Assembly: GCA_902797785.1 (NCBI GenBank)
Contig: CADBUD010000072.1
Location: 1 to 13,100, forward strand
Direction: 5' to 3'
DNA: 13,100 nucleotides
DNA from: an uncultured Lachnospiraceae bacterium
GTDB taxonomy: Bacteria > Bacillota > Clostridia > Lachnospirales > Lachnospiraceae
Position numbers and translations under genes: made by a program. The number at the start of each line of letters is the position of its first letter. The first letter of the stretch is position 1. Below, one piece after another: positions 6,806 through 13,100 of this stretch. Under the pieces are notes generated by a model, which saw only the letters and a program-made list of their open reading frames with translations, was not told where the DNA came from and ran no database searches.

Positions 6806-7804
6806 TCATAAATCCTTGTACTCTTTATTTCCTGCCATATACTCTACAAATTTTCCTGTACCGATTGCTACAGCGGTCATTGGATCATCTGCAATCATGG
6901 TATGAATCCCGGTTTTGTCCTCTACCAGCTCTTCAAATCCCCGAAGGAGAGCTCCCCCACCGGTCAGAACGATTCCGCGGTCTGCCACATCCGCTGCCAG
7001 CTCTGGCGGCGTGCGCTCTAATACACTGTGGATCGACTCTACAATCTGAAGGGTCGAATCCCGCAGCGCCTCCCTTGTCTCTTCTGAAGTGACAGCTACC
7101 GTCTTTGGCAGACCCGTCACCAGATTTCTGCCACGGACATCCATTTCTGCGATCTCTGCCCGTGGAAAACAGGTTCCGATCTGAATCTTGATATCCTCCG
7201 CCGTCCGTTCTCCAATCAGAAGGTTATGCTTTTTTCTCATATAGCGGACGATGGCCTCATCAAAATCATCGCCTGCAATCTTGATGGAGGTGCTGACGAC
7301 CGTTCCCCGCAGGGAAATCACGGCAATGTCCGCTGTTCCTCCTCCAATATCTACGATCATATTTCCACAGGGCTTAGAGATATCGATTCCGGCTCCGATT
7401 GCCGCCGCAATCGGCTCTTCTATGATCAGGACTTCTCTCGCTCCGACAGCGTATGCCGCATCCTCTACTGCTCGTTTTTCCACCTCGGTCACACCACTTG
7501 GAACACATACGCTGATTCTTGGCTTCCGAAAGCTCTTCCTTCCCATGGCTTTTTGAATAAAATACTTGAGCATTTTTTCTGTTACCGTATAATCTGAAAT
7601 CACGCCCTGACGCAGCGGACGCACTGCCACGATATTTCCCGGCGTCCTCCCCAGCATCAGTCTCGCTTCTTCTCCGATGGCTTTGATCTTATTGGTGTCT
7701 TTATCAAACGCAACAACAGAAGGCTCTTTTAAAACGACTCCCTTGCCCTTTAAATACACAAGAATACTAGCTGTTCCCAAATCTATTCCAATATCGCTTG
7801 CCAA
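6806..7804 (-). CDS. mbl: MreB/Mbl family actin-like cell-shape protein
   Basis: This 332-residue bacterial actin forms membrane-associated filaments that guide lateral wall synthesis. The nucleotide-binding elements are intact: phosphate-1 loop DIGIDLGTA (4-12), phosphate-2 loop VDIGGGTADI (151-160) and adenosine motif IVLTGGGALLRG (278-289). GRTPGNIVAVRPL and LLIGERTAEDIK are family hallmarks. Length equals B. subtilis Mbl (about 333 aa), and the following flgF-flgG pair matches mbl-flhO-flhP, so Mbl is preferred over MreB or MreBH. No mreC/mreD follows, which supports this. In Bacillus spoIIID precedes mbl; here uvrA does. The start is TTG, with AAAGGAG (7813-7819) 8 nt upstream. Transcription may begin in the 260-nt spacer upstream. 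Confidence 0.92.
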   Translation of the reverse strand: MASDIGIDLGTASILVYLKGKGVVLKEPSVVAFDKDTNKIKAIGEEARLMLGRTPGNIVAVRPLRQGVISDYTVTEKMLKYFIQKAMGRKSFRKPRISVCVPSGVTEVEKRAVEDAAYAVGAREVLIIEEPIAAAIGAGIDISKPCGNMIVDIGGGTADIAVISLRGTVVSTSIKIAGDDFDEAIVRYMRKKHNLLIGERTAEDIKIQIGTCFPRAEIAEMDVRGRNLVTGLPKTVAVTSEETREALRDSTLQIVESIHSVLERTPPELAADVADRGIVLTGGGALLRGFEELVEDKTGIHTMIADDPMTAVAIGTGKFVEYMAGNKEYKDL

Positions 7805-7812
7805 TTAGATTA

Positions 7813-7819
7813 CTCCTTT
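7813..7819 (-). promoter_or_regulatory. Ribosome binding site fixing the TTG start of mbl
   Basis: AAAGGAG lies 8 nt upstream of TTG at 7802-7804; no in-frame ATG is better placed, and the encoded N-terminus MASDIGIDLG aligns with the family start. Confidence 0.75.
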
Positions 7820-7848
7820 CAAACCTCTCTGTGTAAGACTACAGCTTT

Positions 7849-8003
7849 GCTGTTCACAGCAGTCTCTTTTCCCGTTTTTCACTTTTTATTTTTTCCAAAA
7901 TTTGTCCAGACTATACTGCCGCTCCCAGATTTTCTATGATTTTCTATGACTTTCGCTACGTTTCACTCACAAAAAAACGTATGGGATATCGGCTGTAAAT
8001 GGT
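7849..8003. repeat. Dispersed repeat, copy 3 (expanded form) in the uvrA-mbl spacer
   Basis: The ends resemble copy 2. On the minus strand 8003-7983 matches copy 2 around ACAGC-GATATCCCA with three C/T transitions in 21 positions, and 7860-7849 reads GCTGTGAACAGC against copy 2 GCTGTGAATAGC. In copy 2 the ends enclose 16 nt; here they enclose about 130. The interior holds a 7-bp inverted repeat (TACGTTT 7957-7963, AAACGTA 7975-7981) and a 10-bp tandem repeat. At the mbl-proximal end, ACAGC/GCTGT (7841-7853) can form another hairpin. I see no coding sequence in this spacer (7805-8065). Confidence 0.6.
7928..7947. repeat. 10-bp tandem repeat GATTTTCTAT x2
   Basis: GATTTTCTAT occurs twice back to back (7928-7937, 7938-7947), followed by a degenerate third start (GACTTTC). 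It lies inside repeat copy 3; probably slippage. Confidence 0.6.
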
Positions 8004-8011
8004 CATGATTA
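7986..8011 (-). promoter_or_regulatory. Candidate sigma-D promoter upstream of mbl
   Basis: On the minus strand GCCGATAT (7993-7986) is an exact match to the Bacillus sigma-D -10 consensus, with TAAT (8011-8008) 14 nt upstream against consensus TAAA. The -10 box lies inside dispersed repeat copy 3; copy 2 has GCTGATAT at the same place, so the match may only reflect repeat sequence. Confidence 0.3.
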
Positions 8012-8016
8012 TTTTT

Positions 8017-8022
8017 ATTATA
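8017..8022 (-). promoter_or_regulatory. Candidate sigma-A -10 box upstream of mbl
   Basis: Perfect TATAAT on the minus strand in an AT-rich stretch 44 nt after the uvrA stop. No good -35 hexamer lies 16-18 nt upstream and there is no TG extension, so the call is weak. It would give a 5' leader of about 200 nt on mbl, spanning repeat copy 3. Confidence 0.35.
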
Positions 8023-8065
8023 ACTTGAATTCCAAAAAAATAAAAGAGTTTTTTAGCAAGATTTG

Positions 8066-10909
8066 TCATTTCTTTGTCATAATCTTTTTCAGATACTGCC
8101 CGGTATAGGATTTTTCCACCTTTATGATCTCTTCTGGTGTCCCGCAGGCAATGACGGTTCCACCGCCATCTCCGCCCTCCGGTCCCATGTCTATAATATA
8201 GTCTGCCGTCTTTACCACATCCAGATTATGCTCAATTACGATGACTGTATTTCCCCCTTCAGTAAGGCGTTCCAATATTTCTACCAGCTTATGCACATCC
8301 GCAAAATGAAGTCCGGTTGTCGGCTCATCTAAAATATAGATTGTCTTTCCCGTGCTGCGGCGGCTCAATTCTGTCGCAAGCTTGACCCTCTGGGCTTCTC
8401 CTCCGGACAATGTCGTCGATGGCTGCCCCAGACGCAGGTAGGACAGTCCCACATCATACAGAGTCTGTATTTTTCTGCTGATGGAAGGAACGTTCTCGAA
8501 GAACGTCAACGCCTCCTCTACCGTCATATTCAGAACATCATAAATATTTTTTCCTTTATAAAGTACGTCAAGTGTCTCCCGATTATACCTTTTTCCCTGG
8601 CAGACCTCACATGGAACATAGACATCTGCTAAAAAATGCATTTCTATCTTTAAAATTCCGTCTCCGCTGCAGGCTTCACAACGCCCGCCCTTGATATTAA
8701 AACTGAACCGTCCCTTATTGTAACCTCTTGCCTTCGCGTCCGGAGTCGCAGCGAACAATTCCCGGATCTGATCGAACACCCCGGTATAAGTCGCCGGATT
8801 GGATCTTGGCGTCCGCCCGATTGGCGACTGATCGATACAGATGACCTTATCCAGCTGTTCCATCCCTACGATATCTTTGTGCTTTCCCGGAATGCAGCGG
8901 GCGCGGTTCAGGTCTCTCGCCAGCCGCTTATGCAGAATCTCATTGACCAGTGAGCTTTTCCCGGAACCGGAAACCCCGGTGACGCAGGTCAGTACGCCGA
9001 GCGGAAATCTGACATTGATCTTTTTGAGATTGTTCTCTTCTGCGCCACGGATCTCCAAAAAACCGGTCGGTGTCTTACGCGTTTGAGGAACCGGAATCTG
9101 CAGGCGCTTTCCAAGATAGGCACCTGTGATAGAGGCTTCATTGGCAATGATTTCTTCAACAGTTCCCTGTGCGATCACCTCACCGCCGTGCTCTCCAGCT
9201 CCCGGTCCGATATCTACAATATAATCCGCCGCGAACATCGTATCTTCGTCATGTTCCACCACGATCAGGGTGTTTCCCAGATTTTTCAGCTCTTTTAAGG
9301 AAGCTAAAAGCTTGTCATTGTCCCTCTGATGAAGTCCGATGCTCGGCTCATCCAGGATATAGGCCACTCCGACCAGTCCGGATCCGATCTGTGTCGCCAG
9401 ACGAATCCTTTGTGCCTCTCCACCGGATAAAGTCGCTGCCGCCCTTGAGAGAGTCAGATAATCCAGTCCTACATTATTTAAAAACCCGATCCTTGAGCGA
9501 ATCTCTTTGAGAATCTGGGCTCCGATCTCCATCTGCTGCTTACTTAACGAAAGATTCTGCATAAAGGTCGTCATCTCTCCGATCGGCATGGATGTCATTT
9601 CATAGATATTTAAATCTGCCACCGTTACGGCCAGTGCCCCTTGCTTTAGCCGTTGTCCCTTACACAAGCTGCAGGGCGTGATTTTCATAAAGCTTTCATA
9701 TTCCTGCTTGATCGTTTCCGACCCGGTCTCACGATAACGGCGCTCCACATTTTTAATCAATCCCTCAAAAGTCACATCATAAATGCCTTCCCCTCTCTGA
9801 CCCTTGTATGGAACCTTGACCATTCTGCTGTTCGTTCCATAAATCAGCAAATCATGGATTTCCTGGGGAAACTCCTCAAACGGTGTGTCCAAAGAAAAGT
9901 GATACTCTTTCGCCAAGGCCTCCAGCAGGGCATGGGAAAAGCTTCCCTTTTCACTACTCGACTGCCAGCCCATGACAATGATGGCCCCCTCCGAAATGCT
10001 TTTCGTCTGATCCGGAATCATCAGCTCTTCGGCAAACTCCATCCGGTACCCGAGCCCGGTACATTCCGGGCAGGCGCCAAACGGATTATTAAAGGAAAAG
10101 CTTCTCGGCTCGACCTCTTCGATGCTGATGCCGCAGTCCGGGCAGGCAAAGCTCTGGCTGAACTGTATCGTCTCTCCTTCGGACAGATCGACCATCAAAA
10201 GACCGTTCGATAAAGAAAGCACCGTCTCAATGGAATCTGCCAAACGTTTTTCAATCCCAGGCTTTACGACCAAACGGTCTACCACGATTTCGATATTATG
10301 CTTGTTGTTTTTATTTAGTTTTATTTCTTCATCCAGTTCATAAATGCTCCCATCAATCCGCATCCGGACATAACCGCCGCGTCTGGTTTTCTCGATCAGC
10401 TTTACATGCTCTCCCTTTTTTCCCCGTACCACCGGGGCTAACAGCTGTATCTTCGACCGTTCCGGCAGCTTCATGATCTGATCGACCATCTCATCTACGC
10501 TCTGTTTGGAAATCACCCTATGACATTTCGGGCAATGGACAATTCCGATTCTGGCATATAAAAGACGCAGATAATCATATACCTCCGTCACCGTTCCTAC
10601 CGTAGAACGGGGATTTCGGTTCGTCGATTTCTGGTCGATGGAAATCGCCGGAGACAGCCCCTCGATCTTATCTACATCCGGCTTTTCCATCTGTCCTAAG
10701 AACTGCCTTGCATAAGAAGACAATGACTCCATGTAACGTCTCTGCCCCTCTGCATAAATGGTATCGAACGCAAGAGAAGATTTTCCGGAACCGCTCAATC
10801 CTGTCAGAACGACAAACTGATTCCTTGGAATATCGATGTCAATATTTTTTAGGTTATGCTCTCTTGCTCCTCTGATTTTAATATATGATGCAAATGCATT
10901 GTTTTCCAT
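8066..10909 (-). CDS. uvrA: UvrA, excinuclease ABC subunit A
   Basis: This 947-residue damage-sensing ATPase forms a dimer that loads UvrB on lesions in nucleotide excision repair. Two ABC modules are complete: Walker A GLSGSGKS (37-44) and GVSGSGKS (645-652), signatures LSGGEAQRI (494-502) and LSGGEAQRV (834-842), and Walker B with LDEPS and LDEPT. Zinc cysteines are present: CPKC (about 126-129), CPDC/CPEC (about 256 and 280), CSLC (about 413), and CEAC/CEVC (about 744 and 767), the last in the C-terminal zinc finger used for damage recognition. I chose ATG at 10909 over TTG at 10915 because GAGG lies 8 nt before ATG but only 2 nt before TTG. It starts 2 nt after the uvrB stop, so translation is probably coupled. 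No clear terminator follows the gene. Confidence 0.97.
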   Translation of the reverse strand: MENNAFASYIKIRGAREHNLKNIDIDIPRNQFVVLTGLSGSGKSSLAFDTIYAEGQRRYMESLSSYARQFLGQMEKPDVDKIEGLSPAISIDQKSTNRNPRSTVGTVTEVYDYLRLLYARIGIVHCPKCHRVISKQSVDEMVDQIMKLPERSKIQLLAPVVRGKKGEHVKLIEKTRRGGYVRMRIDGSIYELDEEIKLNKNNKHNIEIVVDRLVVKPGIEKRLADSIETVLSLSNGLLMVDLSEGETIQFSQSFACPDCGISIEEVEPRSFSFNNPFGACPECTGLGYRMEFAEELMIPDQTKSISEGAIIVMGWQSSSEKGSFSHALLEALAKEYHFSLDTPFEEFPQEIHDLLIYGTNSRMVKVPYKGQRGEGIYDVTFEGLIKNVERRYRETGSETIKQEYESFMKITPCSLCKGQRLKQGALAVTVADLNIYEMTSMPIGEMTTFMQNLSLSKQQMEIGAQILKEIRSRIGFLNNVGLDYLTLSRAAATLSGGEAQRIRLATQIGSGLVGVAYILDEPSIGLHQRDNDKLLASLKELKNLGNTLIVVEHDEDTMFAADYIVDIGPGAGEHGGEVIAQGTVEEIIANEASITGAYLGKRLQIPVPQTRKTPTGFLEIRGAEENNLKKINVRFPLGVLTCVTGVSGSGKSSLVNEILHKRLARDLNRARCIPGKHKDIVGMEQLDKVICIDQSPIGRTPRSNPATYTGVFDQIRELFAATPDAKARGYNKGRFSFNIKGGRCEACSGDGILKIEMHFLADVYVPCEVCQGKRYNRETLDVLYKGKNIYDVLNMTVEEALTFFENVPSISRKIQTLYDVGLSYLRLGQPSTTLSGGEAQRVKLATELSRRSTGKTIYILDEPTTGLHFADVHKLVEILERLTEGGNTVIVIEHNLDVVKTADYIIDMGPEGGDGGGTVIACGTPEEIIKVEKSYTGQYLKKIMTKK

Positions 10910-10911
10910 GA

Positions 10912-12888
10912 TCAAAACCTCTTCAGTTCTATTATCTCATCCCGCAGGGCTGCCGCTGTTTCAAAATCCAGCTCTGCCGCTGCTTTTTTCATCTTCTTTT
11001 TCAGCTTTTCGATTCTTGCTTCTATTTCCTCTTTGCTCATGGACTCCGGATCAATACGGAGATCTTCTTCCTCCGCTTTTTTAGAAATACTGATCAGATC
11101 CCGTACACTTTTTTGAATCGTCGTTGGCGTGATGCCATGCTCCTGATTATATTTTTGCTGAAGCTCACGCCGGCGTTTTGTCTCATCGATTGCGGTTCGC
11201 ATGGAATCCGTCATCGTATCCGCATACATAATCACATGTCCCTCTGAGTTTCTTGCCGCCCTTCCTATGGTCTGAATCAAAGAGGTCGCGGAACGCAAAA
11301 AACCTTCTTTATCCGCATCCAGGATTGCCACCAGAGTGATCTCCGGAATATCCAGCCCCTCCCGCAAAAGATTGATTCCCACAAGAACATCAAACACATC
11401 CAGGCGAAGATCCCGAATGATTTCCGCGCGTTCTAAGGTATCTACATCTGAATGCAGATATTTGACCCGGATCCCATTTTCTCTCAGATACTCGGTAAGA
11501 TTTTCTGCCATCTTTTTTGTCAGCGTCGTAATCAGGACCTTATGATGTCCCTCCGTCTCCCGATGAACCTCCCCCAGCAGATCATCGATCTGTCCCTCTA
11601 CCGGGCGGACCGAAATCTCGGGATCCAGCAATCCGGTCGGCCGGATGATCTGCTCGGTCCGAAGCAGCTCATGCTCCTCCTCATACACCGATGGCGTCGC
11701 GGAAACAAATAGCATCTGGTCAATTTTTTCCTCAAACTCTGTAAAATTCAACGGACGGTTATCCTTAGCAGACGGTAGACGAAATCCATAGTCTACCAGG
11801 GTCGTCTTTCTTGACTGATCTCCGGCATACATTCCGCGCACCTGCGGAATCGTGATATGAGATTCATCCACAATGATCAAAAAATCATCCGGGAAATAAT
11901 CCATAAGCGTATGCGGCGGCGCCCCAGGCTTTAGGCCGGAAAGATGACGGGAGTAGTTTTCGATTCCGGAACAGAAGCCGGTCTCCTTTAACATCTCAAT
12001 ATCAAAATTGGTCCGTTCTGCGATCCTTTGAGCCTCTAACAGCTTATCCTCGCTCTTAAAATACCTTACACGCTCATCCAGCTCTTTTTCGATAGCTTCA
12101 GCCGCCTTGATTATTTTCTCCTTTGGAACTACATAGTGAGAGGCCGGAAAAATCCCGATATGTTCCATTCTTGCCTTGATTTCCCCGGTCAATACATCAA
12201 TTTCTGAAATTCGGTCAATTTCATCACCAAAAAACTCCACCCGGTATGCCGTTTCACCAAAATCCGCCGGAAAAATCTCGATCACATCTCCCCGCACCCG
12301 GAACGTCCCCCGCTTGAACTCCATTTCATTTCGGATATACTGCAGATCGATCAGGGCGTGAATCACCTCCTCCATCTCCCGGATCATGCCGGGCCGGAGG
12401 GAAATCATCATATTTTTATAGTCGATCGGGCTTCCAAGGCCATAGATACAGGAAACGCTCGCAACAATAATGACATCTCTTCTCTCCACCAGGGAAGCCG
12501 TCGCCGACAGGCGGAGCTTATCAATCTCATCATTAATCGAGGAGTCCTTTGCGATGTAGGTATCTGTCGATGGAACATAGGCCTCCGGCTGATAATAGTC
12601 ATAGTAAGAGACAAAATACTCAACGGCATTTTCCGGAAAGAACTCCTTCATTTCCCCATAGAGCTGTCCCGCCAACGTTTTGTTATGGGAAATGATCAGC
12701 GTCGGCTTATTCAGCTGTTCGATCACATTTGCCATGGTAAAGGTCTTTCCGCTTCCAGTGACACCCAATAATGTCTGGAACTGATTGCCTTCCTTAAATC
12801 CTTTTACAAGTTCTTCTATCGCTTGAGGCTGGTCGCCTGTGGGCTGATAAGGTGCATGAAGCTTGAACAAATTGTTATCCTCTTGCAC
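10912..12888 (-). CDS. uvrB: UvrB, excinuclease ABC subunit B
   Basis: This 658-residue helicase-like ATPase verifies damage after UvrA and recruits UvrC. Walker A is GVTGSGKT (42-49). The damage-probing beta-hairpin region is YYDYYQPEAYVPSTDTYI (about 95-112). IIVDESH (338-344) is Walker B, VSATPS the coupling motif and QTIGRAARN (539-547) motif VI. The last about 35 residues, EIEARIEKLKKKMKKAAAELD onward, are the UVR motif that contacts UvrC. I set the start at GTG 12888, where AGGAGG is 7 nt upstream and the N-terminus (VQEDNNLFKLHAPYQPTGDQP) aligns with other UvrB proteins of about 660 aa. The frame stays open for 48 codons upstream to 13032, but that extension is unlike UvrB. It is first in the uvrBA operon, with a promoter at 13045-13073. 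Confidence 0.96.
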   Translation of the reverse strand: MQEDNNLFKLHAPYQPTGDQPQAIEELVKGFKEGNQFQTLLGVTGSGKTFTMANVIEQLNKPTLIISHNKTLAGQLYGEMKEFFPENAVEYFVSYYDYYQPEAYVPSTDTYIAKDSSINDEIDKLRLSATASLVERRDVIIVASVSCIYGLGSPIDYKNMMISLRPGMIREMEEVIHALIDLQYIRNEMEFKRGTFRVRGDVIEIFPADFGETAYRVEFFGDEIDRISEIDVLTGEIKARMEHIGIFPASHYVVPKEKIIKAAEAIEKELDERVRYFKSEDKLLEAQRIAERTNFDIEMLKETGFCSGIENYSRHLSGLKPGAPPHTLMDYFPDDFLIIVDESHITIPQVRGMYAGDQSRKTTLVDYGFRLPSAKDNRPLNFTEFEEKIDQMLFVSATPSVYEEEHELLRTEQIIRPTGLLDPEISVRPVEGQIDDLLGEVHRETEGHHKVLITTLTKKMAENLTEYLRENGIRVKYLHSDVDTLERAEIIRDLRLDVFDVLVGINLLREGLDIPEITLVAILDADKEGFLRSATSLIQTIGRAARNSEGHVIMYADTMTDSMRTAIDETKRRRELQQKYNQEHGITPTTIQKSVRDLISISKKAEEEDLRIDPESMSKEEIEARIEKLKKKMKKAAAELDFETAAALRDEIIELKRF

Positions 12889-12895
12889 AAAACCA

Positions 12896-12901
12896 CCTCC
12901 T
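12896..12901 (-). promoter_or_regulatory. Ribosome binding site fixing the GTG start of uvrB
   Basis: Perfect AGGAGG with 7 nt to GTG at 12886-12888. None of the upstream in-frame ATG codons (such as 13032, 13026 and 13017) has a comparable site. Confidence 0.85.
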
Positions 12902-12963
12902 TTTTCTGTTCCGGTCATACCTTTAGAGCCTTTACCGTTGCCGTTTTTCACTAATGGTATGAT

Positions 12964-12978
12964 GTCGCTTTCAGCGAC
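12964..12978. promoter_or_regulatory. uvrB leader hairpin 2
   Basis: Perfect 6-bp stem GTCGCT/AGCGAC with a 3-nt loop (GAA in the minus-strand transcript), 62 nt upstream of the uvrB ribosome site. Role unknown. Confidence 0.5.
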
Positions 12979-12992
12979 CAAAATCCGGCGCG

Positions 12993-13030
12993 GCTCATGA
13001 ATAAAAAGACAAGCCATTTCGTTCATGAGC
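12993..13030. promoter_or_regulatory. uvrB leader inverted repeat 1
   Basis: Perfect 9-bp arms GCTCATGAA (12993-13001) and TTCATGAGC (13022-13030) are separated by 20 nt, each containing the palindrome TCATGA. It lies just after the predicted transcription start, so it is either a stem-loop at the 5' end of the uvrBA message or a two-site operator for a dimeric regulator. It does not fit the LexA pattern GAAC-N4-GTTC. Confidence 0.55.
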
Positions 13031-13044
13031 ATAACTCAAAAGAT

Positions 13045-13073
13045 ATGCTACCACAAACCGGCTAAAACTTCAA
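13045..13073 (-). promoter_or_regulatory. uvrBA promoter (extended -10)
   Basis: On the minus strand TTGAAG (13073-13068), a 17-nt spacer, then TAGCAT (13050-13045), with TG one base before the -10. This gives 4 of 6 matches at each box, ideal spacing and an extended -10. The predicted start near 13038 gives a leader of about 150 nt. I see no other feature in 13074-13100. Confidence 0.6.
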
Positions 13074-13100
13074 CGAAAATGTTACGCAACTCACCTTATC

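Noticed and set aside
7898..7915. TGGACA as a -35 box closer to mbl
   Set aside because: No acceptable -10 hexamer at 16-18 nt; only TAAAAA at 14 nt.
8017..8066. Possible terminator after uvrA
   Set aside because: There are A and T runs on the minus strand but no GC-containing stem before the T-run; pairing would be only a few A-T pairs.
88..12771. Many plus-strand open frames of 60-186 codons
   Set aside because: Nearly all lie antisense to, and overlap, strongly supported minus-strand genes; they lack ribosome sites and recognisable domains and fit shadow frames.
13081..13090. Short palindrome GTTACGCAAC near the right end
   Set aside because: Only 3-bp arms match with a mismatched centre; expected by chance.
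12902..13100. LexA box upstream of uvrB
   Set aside because: No GAAC-N4-GTTC or close variant was found; GAAC near 13020 has no partner half-site at the right distance.
1..13100. New defence, biosynthetic or mobile system
   Set aside because: All ten genes belong to known housekeeping, motility or competence families; no toxin, nuclease cassette, reverse transcriptase, transposase or CRISPR-like array is visible. Only the intergenic repeats are unexplained.

Overview
The window is a solid block of ten protein-coding genes, all on the minus strand, with short spacers and no RNA genes, CRISPR, insertion sequence or phage gene. Gene families, AGGAGG-type ribosome sites, TTG/GTG starts, AT-rich spacers and two gene neighbourhoods known from Bacillus subtilis (mbl-flhO-flhP and comFC-yvyF) point to a flagellated Bacillota. 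Clostridia, probably Lachnospiraceae or a close relative, is my best guess.

In transcription order (right to left) the layout is as follows. (1) uvrB and uvrA, nucleotide excision repair, 2 nt apart, behind an extended -10 promoter and a leader of about 150 nt with two hairpins. (2) A 260-nt spacer holding a dispersed inverted-repeat element and promoter-like boxes. (3) mbl, an MreB-family cell-shape actin with a TTG start, a 14-bp tandem duplication after its stop and a sigma-D-like -10 box further down. (4) The flagellar rod genes flgF (flhO-like) and flgG (flhP-like), and a short rod-binding FlgJ-type protein. (5) recD2 helicase, comF, a DUF2225 zinc-ribbon/TPR-like protein, and yvyF, the zinc-finger flagellar-operon protein that precedes flgM in Bacillus. 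The flgM end of that cluster, if present, lies beyond position 1.

The operon joins two flagellar neighbourhoods, rod genes next to mbl and yvyF next to comF, through the DNA-processing genes recD2 and comF. The coding genes are all known families. The least explained material is intergenic: three copies of one palindromic repeat (termini like GTTACTATTCACAG and CTGTGAATAG, core GATATCCCA) in three spacers, one of them attached to a cluster of small nested hairpins at the left edge. I found no convincing new enzyme or defence system.
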